A DNA stretch of 28,843 nt from positions 1 through 28,843 of the forward strand of contig NAVB01000863.1 of NCBI GenBank assembly GCA_002179805.1, written 5' to 3'. This DNA comes from Acanthamoeba lenticulata. Taxonomy: Eukaryota > Discosea > Longamoebia > Acanthamoebidae. This document shows, in pieces, positions 19,050-28,552 of the stretch (position 1 is its first letter; each line of letters opens with the position of its first letter). The notes under the pieces are model-generated. The model saw only the letters and a program-made list of their open reading frames with translations. It did not search any database and was not told where the DNA came from. The translations under genes were made by a program, and so were the position numbers.

Positions 19050-19250
19050 GGTGTGGTGCTTTCGGCACGGCTTGGAACAAAGGACGGCAGCAACAACCCG
19101 GAGAGACGGCAGCTCCTCCCTCTATTGGGCGATGCGGGTGGTCGACCTTGCGGTGCGTCGGGATTCGTGCCGCCGTTCTTCCAAAGAGGAATTGAAAGAA
19201 AACGGAACGGAAAGGGAAAGCAGCAAACAGAACACGAAAGGATCGACAAG
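19050..19250. promoter_or_regulatory. Shared divergent promoter, ZIP-like and ENTR1-like genes
   Basis: The two start codons face away from each other across 201 bases. An open frame runs back from the plus-strand ATG at 19251 to 19053, but its residues have no conserved motif and it would overlap the promoter of the opposite gene. I therefore chose 19251. No clear TATA box is visible. Confidence 0.45.
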
Positions 19251-20054
19251 ATGAAGGGGGCGGGACTCATCATCGAGGATGATTCGCCAAAACCAAAGAA
19301 AACGGTGCCCAAACCCAAGGCCAACCCTTTCTCCTTCTTTGCGACCGGCCCGGGGACAAAGGGCGATGCGGCAGCGAAAGATCTGCCACCCGCCAGCACC
19401 AAGAAGCCCGCCTCCACCAAAGGCGGAGTACCTGCGGCAGCGGGAAGGGCACCAGCTCCCTACAGCATCTTTGACGAGGCTGCCCCTGTTGCGCCAAAGA
19501 ATACGAAATCGTCGACCACAACCCAGCGCCCAGTCCACCCCGTGGGGGCTGCCCCACCCTCCATCTTTGACGATCCACCAGTCGTGCACGAGAGAAAAGC
19601 CGCGCAGCCCACAGCAGCCGCCAAGCGAGGCGCGCCCGCGAGCGCTGCCCCGCCACAGCCGTCCATCTTCGACGTCGGCGACGGCTTCGACCTGATGAAA
19701 GAGCGGCTGGCCGAGCAGGAGAAGCTCAAGCGCAAGGCCAAGAACGCGGGCGCCCCACCGGTGCCGGGCAAGAAGAAGGACAACCCGTTCTCGTTCAAGA
19801 ATTTTGCCACACGCGGGGCTGATCAAGTCGGTGACGAGGATGGTGAGGACGACGACGAGGACGACGAGTCGGTGAGTCGTGGCACGCCCGGCGATCGCGG
19901 GGACGCCGAGGGCACTGGCGCAGATGACGGCAAGCAGGCCCGGCCCGGCGAGAACCCGTTCTCCTTCAAGGCCTTTGCCAAGCGGAGCGGCGACGGCGCC
20001 GAGCGGGCCGCGAGGCCTCCGACGCGAAAGGCCACCACCCTGCCCGTCCTCTCG

Positions 20055-20085
<31 letters not shown>

Positions 20086-21379
20086 CCGGCAACGGTGGCG
20101 GCACCGGTGGTGGTGCTGTTGCTGACGAGGGCGACCGGAGGCCGACGGGCCGGAAGTCGCCGAACCCGTACTCGTTCAAAGCCTTTGCTTCGTCCAACGG
20201 ATCGCCCGCCTCCTCGCTGCCCTCGTCGTCTGCCCCTTCGCCCGCTCCGCTCCGGGCGTCTGCCGCCACTGCCTCGACGTCGTCATCATCGACCACCTCG
20301 ACGACCGCCTCGCTGCCGCTGCCGGCCATCAGCGAAAGCGAAGAAGAGGACGACGATGAAGATGATGACATCGGCATCCCCTCTCTGCCCGTACGCTCAT
20401 TTATCCGATCTTTATTTTTATTTTTTATTTTTTATTTTTTATTATTTTTTAATTAGTCAAATATTGATATTGATATTTTTTTATTTTATTTTGGCCAGCA
20501 GGTGCCTTCAGTGGAGGCCGAAGTGGACGTGCCCGACTTCTCGGGCGTGGCGACTGGTGCGGTCGGCGGCGACAATGACGATGACGACGAGGGCGAGATG
20601 GTGGCGGCAGCGGGGGAGATTGCGCGATTGCGCGCCGAGATGCGAAGCCTCACGGCCCGGCTGCAGCGCGCCGAAGCCAAGGCCGAGGAGGAGCGCAAGC
20701 GGGCGGCGACCATCGAGCGAAGAGCGCTCAAGGCCGAGAAGGCGCAGGCCCGGCTTCGGAAGAAGGAGGAGGACGACACGAAGCAACTCAACGACGTCGT
20801 TCAGGTGCGCGATGTCTACACCAGTGTCCGCTCTCGCCCTCGCTCGTGCACTCACCACAGTCCACCACCCACGCCACGCTACTCGACCGCGAAACAGGCG
20901 ATCGAGCACAACCTGATGCTCGCCACGGCCCGGGCCGAGAAGGCGGAAGCGCGGGTGCAGCAGCTCGAGGACCACGCAGCCCGCTGCACCTGCGGCCGAA
21001 ACCCCCCAAGTGGTACCCCTTTTATGCGCCCAGCCAATCGCCGGCCTGACCGACCCTCATGGAGATCCTCTCTCTTTTCTAATTTTGTCCAACGTTGTGG
21101 TGTTGTGGCGGGCTCGGATCTCGCGCTCGAAAAGGCCAAGTGGCCGCGGGCGACAACGTCGAGGCGATGCAGCAGCAGCTGCGGACCATCCACGAGCAGG
21201 GCGCGTATCTCACCGGGCAGCTGCACAAGGCGGCCAACGAGGCCGAGGCGGGCATCAAGAAGCTCATGGGCGGGGTGACCACCCTGCGCGACATTGCCGC
21301 CGTCCTCCAGAGCATCGACAAGCTGAGCCACGTCTATCCGCCGCCGGAGCCAACATCGTCATCGTCACCCAAGCCCTGA
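19251..21379 (+). CDS. Coiled-coil protein with NP[FY]SF and SIFD motif arrays, ENTR1/SDCCAG3-like (4 exons, about 600 aa)
   Basis: Exons are 19251-20390, 20502-20804, 20898-21012 and 21135-21379. The N-terminal two-thirds is disordered and rich in Pro, Ala, Ser and Asp. It holds four copies of NP[FY]SF, near residues 25, 178, 235 and 305 (three as NPFSFK or NPYSFK followed by x-F-A), and three SIFD copies near 71, 103 and 137. The C-terminal third is coiled coil (EIARLRAEMRSLTARLQRAE, then EAMQQQLRTIHEQ). ENTR1/SDCCAG3, a retromer-linked endosomal trafficking regulator, pairs an NPFSFKEF motif with a C-terminal coiled coil, and the resemblance is to that layout. Function in endosomal sorting is inferred from the motif only. 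Exon 2 has a tandem CAGCAG acceptor, so isoforms differing by one Gln are possible. The disordered part carries poly-Asp runs from GAY codon repeats. Confidence 0.65.
20401..20490. other. AT-rich intron core in the ENTR1-like gene
   Basis: The 111-base first intron (20391-20501) is nearly all A and T between a GTACGC donor and a CCAGCAG acceptor, against flanking exons of high GC. The tandem acceptor at 20496-20501 allows splicing after either AG, both in phase 0. Confidence 0.7.
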
Positions 21380-21699
21380 CCCCAAAGCGCGTTGGGAGCC
21401 ATCGCCTCGCGGCGCTAGGGAACCCCCAAGGCGTGTGCGTGGCAAGTGGTTTTTGTGTGCGCCAATCGGGAAGTGAGGTTTTACTTGGTGCTAAGCCACC
21501 CGCGCACGGCATCGGCCTTTTCGCGCAAACGCCTCGTGGTTAACGACGACCCGCAACGCATAAAAACACGTTTGCCCACAAACGTTCAAACCTCAACCCA
21601 AGCGCCACACAAACGGACCAAAACAGCAAGCTCGAGAGCCCGACACCGACAAACACCGCCAGAACAGACCAAACCAAACCAGACCAGACCAGACCAAAC
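21380..21699. other. Intergenic region and leader of the Sel1-repeat gene
   Basis: These 320 bases hold the 3' UTR of the ENTR1-like gene and the promoter and 5' leader of the Sel1-repeat gene. The last 150 bases are rich in A and C. The only ordered element I see is the pentanucleotide repeat at 21666-21699. No ORF or RNA gene is supported. Confidence 0.5.
21666..21699 (+). repeat. (ARACC)7 leader repeat abutting a start codon
   Basis: Six perfect five-base units of A[AG]ACC are followed by a final unit whose last base is the A of the ATG at 21700. The leader has no G-C pairing potential with itself, so it should be unstructured. Confidence 0.8.
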
Positions 21700-23428
21700 A
21701 TGTCCACCATTCCTGCCCGCCAGAACAGAGCATCGGGTTGTGAGGTTCGTTTTCGTTTTCGCTCTTTAGGCGAACCTGTTTGTCTGACTTCCTCGTCACG
21801 TGCAGGGTTCGGGCGACGTGGAGAGCGTGTACCAACTGGGCGAACTGTACCGCACAGGCGCCACCGGAACGACGGACAACGAACAGGCCATGCTCTGCTT
21901 TCACCTGGCGGCCCAGCAGGGACACCCCGGCGCCCAGTACACGCTGGGCGAGGCCCTCTGGTACGGCCGCCTGGGCGCCGCCCGCAACGAGCCCGAGGCC
22001 ATCGAGTGGCTCCAACGCGCCGCCGAGCAGGACCACCTCCCGGCCCAGGTGCGGCTGGGCGCCTGCTACCAGACCGGCGGCGAGGACGTGCCCAAGGACG
22101 AAGCGCTCGCGCTCCATTGGCTGCGCCGGGCCGCCGTGCAGGGCCACGCCGGGGCCCAGTACTGGGTGGGCTCGCAGTACGCGCGGGAGCGCCAGTCGAG
22201 CGTAGCCAAGGCCAAGCTGGCGTTCCACTTCTTTGCCAACGCCGCCGAGCAGGGCCACGCCGGTGCGCAGTGCGAGCTGGGCCGGGCCTACGAGGAGGGA
22301 CACGGCATCGGGCAGAAGGACCTCGCGCAGGCGGTCGACTGGTACCGCGAGGCCGCCGACAAGGGCAACACCGAGGCCATGTTCCGGCTCGGCCGGGTGC
22401 AGATCAACCGCTTGCGGGCGGGCGCCCTTCCCACAGAGGTGGACGACGGCCAGCTGGTCGAGGCCACCACCGCGCTCATGAAGGCCGCCGAGAAGGACCA
22501 CGTCGAGGCGCAGTTCCTCCTGGCCCTCATCTTGGCCCAGGACAAGCAGCACGAGTCGGCCGCCGAGTGGCTCGTCAAGGCCGCCTCCAAGGGCCACGTC
22601 GACGCGCAGTACCACTTGGCCCGGGCCCTCCTCGACGGCCTCGGCATGGCCGTGAACGAGCAGCTAGCCGTGGGCTGGCTCCGGCGCGCCGCCACCGACG
22701 GCCACGCCAAGGCCCAGTTCGAGCTCGGGACGACGCTCCTGCGCGGAGAGCACGGCCAGACGGCCGACCCCAAGACCGGCGTCGAGTGGCTGCGCAAGGC
22801 CGCCGAGCAGGGCCACGCGGGCGCGCGCTGCGAGCTGGCCGAGGCACTGTGGGAAGGCAACGGCGTGGAGAAGGACGACTGGCAGGTGGTCTACTGGTTC
22901 AAGAAGGTCGTCGATGCCACCGGCGAGGACTTGCACTACGTGCCCGCCGCGCTCTACGGCCTCGGGCGAGCCTACGAGGCCGGCCGCGGAGTGGCCCAAA
23001 GCATGGATGAGGCCGTCAGCTGTTTCCGCCGGGCCGCCGAGGAGGGCGGCCATGCCGGGGCCCAGTTCCGGCTCGGTGTCCTCCACCTCGCCGGCCGCGG
23101 TGTCGAAAAGGACGCCGTCACGGCAGCCGATTGGTTCACCCTCGCCGCCGATCAGGGCCACGCGGACGCGCAACTGCACCTGGGCGTCCTCTGCGCCAAC
23201 GGGCGTGGCGTGCCCAAGGACGACGCCGCGGCGGCCTCGTGGCTGACCAAGGCCGCCGAGCAGGGCGTTGCCAAAGCCCAATTCGCGGTGGCCGTCATGT
23301 ATCTCGAGGGCCGCGGTGTCCCGCGCAGCGAGGAACGCGGCCTGCACTGGCTGGAGCGCGCCGCCGAGCAGGGCCTGCCGGAGGCTGGGGCTCGCATTCG
23401 CAGCCTCACCCACCCTTCTTATCATTGA
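21700..23428 (+). CDS. Sel1-like repeat protein (2 exons, about 555 aa)
   Basis: Exon 1 is 21700-21744 and exon 2 is 21806-23428; donor GTTCGT and the TGCAG acceptor are both phase 0. After a 15-residue opening the whole chain is about fourteen Sel1-like repeats of 32-44 residues, each close to GHAGAQxxLGxxYxxGxGV followed by A--W--KAAEQ. Sel1 repeats are TPR-like alpha-alpha hairpins that stack into a superhelix and scaffold protein complexes. Examples are Sel1L/Hrd3 in ER-associated degradation, chitin synthase activators, and many signalling proteins in amoebae and their bacterial associates. There is no signal peptide, transmembrane segment or added catalytic domain, so a soluble cytosolic scaffold is likely and the partner is unknown. 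It converges on RPAP2 with 139 bases between stops. Confidence 0.92.
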
Positions 23429-23499
23429 CTTCTCCTCTTCCTGCTCCCTTCCCATGTAAACACTCTCCGGCAGCGGCAACATATGTTGACTTCTCATGA

Positions 23500-23516
23500 T
23501 TTATTTAAATAATAAA
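23500..23516. terminator. Back-to-back poly(A) signals of convergent genes
   Basis: AATAAA occurs on the plus strand at 23511-23516 for the Sel1-repeat gene, 83 bases after its stop. AATAAA occurs on the minus strand at 23505-23500 for RPAP2, 63 bases after its stop. The two signals are five bases apart, so the 3' UTRs probably overlap. Confidence 0.5.
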
Positions 23517-23567
23517 TTATTCAATTTTTACAGCTTTTTTGGGGATCACAAAGACGACAGGGGTTTG

Positions 23568-25566
23568 TCAAGCAAGGAAGAGCTCGAGGAGGATCTTCCA
23601 TTCCTCGTCGCCCAGGCCGTGGGAGGCGAGGAAGCTCCGCTTCTGCGCGCTGCTGGCCTCCAGCTGTTGCCGCAACACGTCGTCTCCGTCCGCCAGCCTG
23701 GCCAGTCCGGACGCAACACAACACACAAAAGGACGTAATGACTTTTTAGCTCTCTCTCTCTCTCTCTCGCAAGCACGAGACGGGCAGGGGAGAGCACGCA
23801 CACGTCGAGCATGAGGAGGACGACCACACGCAGCTGTTGGGACTTGAACATGAGGGGCCGCGGGAAGGTAAAGGTCTCGAGCAAGCGGCCGAGCCGACCA
23901 TGCAGCGGGGCAGAGACGCTCAGCAGCGCGCACACGGTCGGCAGCTCGCGGAGCAGCAGCTCCTGGACGGTCCTCCACCGCGCGCGTTCCTGGTCCTGTA
24001 CGTCCATTTGATGTCAGCAGTCGGGCAGAGGAGCACGGCTGCTGCAGGCGCGCGCACGTACGGCGTCGCTGACGGGCAAGATGTCGCACACCATCTCCTC
24101 TTCGTCGGCGGGCTGCGCGTCGGCCTCGCCTCCCTCGCCAGGTGCTGGCTGCTGCTCGGCCGCGGGCGGGGACGAGGGCGCCTCCTGGTGTGGCGGCTGG
24201 TCGTCCGGCCGTAGGAACGCGCGCGAGCGCGCGGTGGGCCAGTTGGAGAGCGTGTTCCACAGCTGCGCAAACAAGGACAGCACGGGCTCCGGCATGAAAT
24301 TGTCCTCATCCTCGTCATCATCATCATCATCATCGTCTTCGTCATCGTATTCATCGTCGCTTTCGCTCTCGTCGTGGGCCGGCTTGTGGACGGCGCCCGC
24401 CTTCTGCGCCGCGGCAGCAGCATCGGCGGCGGCGTCCGGCTTGGGGGCCGGCGAGGCGGGAGGAGGAGCCACCGGGGCGACGGCGGCGACCGCGGGCGCC
24501 TCCTGGTGCTTGACCAGCTGCAGGGCCTCGTCCAGCGGGATTACCTGCGCCCGGCGCCGCTTCTCCTGGATGCCCCGCAGGATGGTGGGCGCCTCGGCCA
24601 CCCAGTCCTGCTCGCTCATGCCGGGCCGGCTCACCCGCCGGGCCGGCGGCGACACGCCCATCAGCTTCACCCCACGCGACGACGACGACGACGACGATGA
24701 CGAGGAAGACGACGGGCTGGTCCCACCCAGGGCGGGGGACGGGGACTTGGGCGCGGCCGAGCGGCCGACGAGGCCGGGCTGCGGCAGGCGCGTGCGGCTC
24801 GGGTGGGGCCGAGGCGCGGTGGCAGCGGCCTTCTTCCCGAGCAGCTGGCCCCACACGTAGCCCTCGACGTCGCCCGCCCCGCGCCCGGCCGGGCCAAACT
24901 CGGACGAGGGCGCGCCGGCCTCGGGCCGCTCGACGATCTCGCCCGTCGGTCCGGCGGCGGACCCGACCTCGGCGGCCTGAGCGCGCCGCGGGCCGGCGGG
25001 CAGGGGGTCGCCGGGCTCGGCGCGGAGGTGGACCTCCTCCAGCTTGGAGCTGAGAAGGCACTCGTCGGAGCAGAAGAGCGTGCGCTCGCTCACGTCGTAC
25101 ACGCGCTTCTCCCGCAGCGAGATGCGATAGCGCTGCGCCTGCACGGACAACGGCCACCATCAACACCATCAACACCAGCAGCGATCAGCACACAATTCGT
25201 GTCGACCACGTCATCGTTGAGAGAGAAAGGGCAGGAGGGCGGCGCACGGGCGTTGAGTAGGCGGAGGTGAGACGGTTGGTGCAGAGCGGGAAGCCGCACA
25301 AGCCGGCCACGGCCCTCTCCGCCACGACATCACGATACTGGCCCGCGCTCAGCAGATCCACCTGAGCAGTAGAGGAAAAGGTGGAGGTGAGTTTGATGGA
25401 TGCCAGGCCGCTGCTCCAGCTTTTTTCCAGGTACGTTTTCCACAAAGTAAGAACGGGCAACTTGTCGCTGCAGGAGGGCACATTGAATCTCGAATTGAGG
25501 GACGCCCTTAATCATCTCGGCATCTTCCTGCGCTGCCGCCTTCTCTGGCGCGACCTCTTCCAGCAT
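23568..25566 (-). CDS. RPAP2: RPAP2/Rtr1-type RNA polymerase II CTD phosphatase (5 exons, about 548 aa)
   Basis: Exons are 25566-25435, 25361-25248, 25138-24062, 23995-23802 and 23697-23568. The N-terminal 110 residues have the Rtr1/RPAP2 fold: LLSAGQYRDVVAERAVAGLC. Zinc ligands come in two pairs, Cys66/Cys71 (CGFPLC) and Cys105/Cys109 (CSDEC), with RYRISLREKRVYDVSE between them. In yeast and animals the protein is linked to removal of Ser5 phosphate from the RNA polymerase II CTD and to nuclear import of the polymerase. The long middle exon is disordered, with a Ser run from about 24660 to 24720 and an Asp/Glu run around 24290-24360. The C-terminus is a helical segment (RWRTVQELLLRELPTVCALL, LVV-type helices, EEWKILLELFLA), a second folded domain seen in longer RPAP2 proteins. 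It is divergent from the signal-peptide gene. Confidence 0.88.
23750..23769. repeat. (CT)10 microsatellite
   Basis: Ten CT units in intron 4 of RPAP2. On the coding strand it reads (GA)n. Confidence 0.9.
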
Positions 25567-25689
25567 CGCAGCTAAACGGAAGAAAGAAAAGTTGAGCGGA
25601 AAGTATCAAGAAAAGCAGAACCTCGGCTGGCGAAAGCGCAGAAAAGCACACGAAAATCAGAGCAAACAGAGCCAGCAACAAGCGCCATC
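25567..25689. promoter_or_regulatory. Shared divergent promoter, RPAP2 and signal-peptide protein
   Basis: Only 123 bases separate the two start codons. The segment is A-rich compared with its flanks and has several GAAAG/GAAAA blocks in the plus orientation. No TATA box is obvious. Confidence 0.4.
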
Positions 25690-26424
25690 ATGCAGCGAAC
25701 GGCCAGCGTGGCGTGCGCCCTCCTGCTTCTCGTCCTCTTTGGCTTTTCTACAGCCTTCTCATCTTCCATTTCTCCAGCACACCACAACGCATCTTCCATC
25801 GTCCTAACCTCTGCCGAAGAAGAAGAACATCCCTACACACTCATGGCGACCAACGAGCAAGTCGAAGAAATCATTGCCAAGAAGGTGCCCGTGGCCAACA
25901 CTCCCCTCGAGGAGCAGACGAACGCCCTCGAGAAGGAGGGAGGTGTCAAGCCCGCCACCGCTGAACGGGCTGCAGGCGTTATCGACAACATTCTTGACGT
26001 CATTGCCAGCGGCGACCAGGCACGAGGAGAGCTGTCCTTTGACAGCAAGAGCATGTTCTCCCTGTTCAAGGGAGGCTTGACCATCGCACCCGATGCGGTG
26101 AAGGCTCTGGAAGAGGGCCTTCGCGCCAGGGCCGCTGGAGAGGGCGACCTGGAGCTCACCGAGGTAAAGAGCACCGACGATCTACCTGAGCACGTGCCAA
26201 TCACCCGCGGTCCTGCGAGCTACTTCTTGCTCAAGAAGGGGGGTAAGCCCGACTGCTACTTGCGCATCGCCGACGGTGCGCCCTTCGTCCTCTTCGTGCC
26301 CCTTCAGCCTACCGAGTCGCGTGAGGCCACGTTGAAGCCGGGCGTGCCTGCCCCCGTCCCCGTCCACCAGCAGAAGGCGAAGCTCGCTGCTGCCAAGGCC
26401 GGCTCCCCCAAGCAGGAACTCTGA
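25690..26424 (+). CDS. Unknown secretory-pathway protein with signal peptide and KQEL tail (single exon, 244 aa)
   Basis: I do not recognise this family. The N-terminus is a clear signal peptide: basic-polar MQRTAS, hydrophobic core ACALLLLVLFGFS, and a likely cut near residue 23 before a Ser-rich stretch. The mature part is mostly charged and helical. It has an NAS glycosylation sequon near residue 36, segments such as VIDNILDVIASG and ALEEGLRARAAGEG, then a beta-rich patch SYFLLKKGGKPDCYLRIADG with PFVLFVPL. The chain ends Lys-Gln-Glu-Leu, close to the KDEL class of ER-retrieval signals, so an ER-lumenal protein is possible. It is the only intact gene in the window without an intron. No catalytic motif is visible. 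Codon use and GC at third positions look like its neighbours, so there is no sign of transfer. Confidence 0.8.
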   Translation: MQRTASVACALLLLVLFGFSTAFSSSISPAHHNASSIVLTSAEEEEHPYTLMATNEQVEEIIAKKVPVANTPLEEQTNALEKEGGVKPATAERAAGVIDNILDVIASGDQARGELSFDSKSMFSLFKGGLTIAPDAVKALEEGLRARAAGEGDLELTEVKSTDDLPEHVPITRGPASYFLLKKGGKPDCYLRIADGAPFVLFVPLQPTESREATLKPGVPAPVPVHQQKAKLAAAKAGSPKQEL

Positions 26425-26576
26425 AAAGCATAAGCCTTCCCCCTCCTCCTCTACATTTTCTCTTCGTGCTGCATGTACAGGCCAAATGGCTACAATTCTT
26501 TCATGTCCTCTACACCCGACTTGCTTTGTTTTTCTTGCTGGCTTGCTTTGTCTTGTAAAGGGTGGACAAGCCCAAG

Positions 26577-28472
26577 TCATTGGTGAGGGAAGGGCTGCCA
26601 GCACTGGGGATGGTAGGGTAGTTGCTTGTCGAGGGTGCGCCAAGTCGGGGGCAAGAAGAGCAAGTGCTCCGAGTCGTTATAGAGGACTCGCTTGCAGCTG
26701 CGGCACTGCTCCGTGAAGATCGACCCAAAGCTGTCGAGCCATCGCAGCAGCTTGCGCACGGGGGCCGCTGGCGGCTTGGCCGCTTGCAGGCCCCGCTTGG
26801 CGTAGTGCTGGGCCGCCAAGAAGGCGTTTGCCGTGAGGGCTTGGAACACCCTACGCCCGCAGACCCCCCAGTGAGTTCATCTCTCAATAGCAGCCGACTA
26901 AACAGGACGAGAGAGAACGCACCGGTGGGTGGAGATGAAGTTGGCAGCGTCCCGTGGGAGCATCTCCTCGATCCCGCACACCACGATGTGGTCCACCATC
27001 AGGCAGCCGCCGGCGTGGTCCTCCTCTGGCTGCTGCGACTCATCGACGGCGCTCAGGTCGCTGGAGGAGCGCGACGCGTGGAAGAGCAGCCGCGCCTTGA
27101 ACACGGTGTCGCGCTCGACCTGCACAGCGAACAGGCCAGTCAGCCACTCATTCAGCATGCTGCGTTTGTGAAATAAACAACAGCGGGGCGAGGCCGCGCA
27201 CCATGACGCCGATGAGCGAGCCCTGCTGACGCACGGGGCTCACTTGGAGGGTGCGACCGCGCCCGAGCTCTGCCATCAGGCGCTGCTCCTGCGCCGAGTC
27301 CCTGGAGATCATTGCCCCCCCCCCCAATGTGAGGATCTGGAGCCTCCAGGATGGTGGGGCACATGTGTCGCGCGGACCCTTTGAGGGCGGCCTCGATATC
27401 GAGAGCGTGCGGGTCGACGCCGCTCAGGCGTGGTCGCTTGGTCGAGGGCTCGTCGAGCAGGGACGGGAACTTGAGGCGGAGCTGCTCCTCAAACACTCTG
27501 CGCGACAAGGGCCTCTGTGTGTTGAGCAGCGCGGCCGGCGAGGCGATGACGAGAAGCCTGAAAACGCACCTCTTGGCGTTGTGGCCCCGCTTTTGGATGA
27601 CTTCTCGCCACTTGGCCTCGGCTTCAATGGCGCCCTGCATCGAGAGCAGCGGCTCCTCGCTGAAGAGGGTCGATCTGATAACGATTCATGAACAACGAGA
27701 CCCAAGATGTGGTTTGCTGGGGTCAGCACACATATACATCTGGACATGGAGCTTGGCGCGGGCCGCACCGTGTGGCTGACGTGTCTGGGCCATCCGTGGC
27801 CGAAGAAAGCGGCTGCATGTAGGCTGTGTGGTGATCGCGTAGAATGTGCGGTGCATGAGTGTGGAGAGCCAGTGACCACGTGTGAGGATGTGGGCAGCGT
27901 ACGTTGCAGCTCCTTGCTCAAGTCGGTGACCCGCTTGAGCGAGCGCACGACATTCCGCACGTGCGTGCTCACGGCCTTGTTCATTTGCCCTGCCGCGCCA
28001 GAACCGGGAGCAGGTGAGATGATAGCACGCAGCACGCAGGAGGAAGAAGGCTGCGGCACCGCTGTCGCCTGCACGAGCGACGTCGTGGAACGTCTGGAAG
28101 ATGTGGCCGCAGCTCGAGCGCAACGAGTTCACCTGGTGAACATGACCAACCACCACCCGCGGTTGGTCAATGTGCTGGTTGATTGATTTCTTCAGGGAAG
28201 GGCTGCTCGACCTGGAAGAGGAGCTCCTCGAACTTGGGCAGGAGCGAGGAAGGCGAGACGCCAGCAGCGGCGGCGACCGAGAGAGGAGTCAGCGGGGGCG
28301 GCGTGCGTGGTGGGCCGCCCGGCTGCTGGGCGCCAGGCGTGAGGGGCGGGGTGTGGACGGGAGGCGCCGCGTGGCTGGGGCTGCCCAGCGTTCCCATTGC
28401 CATAGCTTGAGGCGACGCTTGCATGCCTCCACCCTGTGGTCCCACGTTCAGGCCGGGCGTGGTGGTGCTCAT
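26577..28472 (-). CDS. MED27: Mediator complex subunit 27 (8 exons, about 410 aa)
   Basis: Exons are 28472-28212, 28132-28060, 27989-27903, about 27674-27570, 27497-27363, 27301-27202, 27119-26923 and 26850-26577. The first 75 residues are a Pro/Gly/Ala-rich tail. They are followed by helical FEELLFQVNSLRSSCGHIFQ, matching the MED27 bundle segment ending in ALRSSVSRVF in animals. The C-terminus is diagnostic: RKLLRWLDSFGSIF, paired cysteines CRSCKR, LPPTWRTLDKQ and a final YHPQC, as in the MED27 WL-SY, C--C, LPPTWR, FH--C pattern that binds zinc. MED27 links the Mediator tail to the head and middle. The intron between exons 3 and 4 does not close in frame with a normal GT-AG pair: donor 27902 is phase 1 and the usable acceptors need phase 2. 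A micro-exon, a GC donor or a one-base sequence error is likely there. Confidence 0.85.
27315..27325. repeat. C11 homopolymer (G11 on the coding strand)
   Basis: Eleven C in a row in the intron between MED27 exons 5 and 6, twelve bases before the acceptor. Confidence 0.9.
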
Positions 28473-28552
28473 CAGCAAGAGACGGAGCAATCAACAAAAC
28501 GAAACTGAACCAAGAAAAGAGTATAAAATTGATTTTCCTTCTGTTTGGCGGT
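28473..28552. promoter_or_regulatory. Compact 80-base divergent promoter, MED27 and LDAH-like genes
   Basis: The start codons of MED27 (minus) and the LDAH-like gene (plus) are only 80 bases apart. TATAAAA at 28522-28528 lies 25-31 bases before the plus-strand ATG. If it is the TATA box, the plus-strand 5' UTR is almost absent. Confidence 0.4.

Noticed and set aside
19053..19250. N-terminal extension of the ENTR1-like protein from an upstream ATG
   Set aside because: The extra residues lack any motif and would place the coding region inside the divergent promoter. The 19251 start gives a first NPFSF motif at residue 25.
21700..23010. 436-residue plus-strand frame starting at the same ATG as the Sel1 gene
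   Set aside because: It reads through intron 1 and continues in the wrong frame as Arg/Gly/Pro-rich sequence without any domain. Splicing gives the Sel1 repeats.
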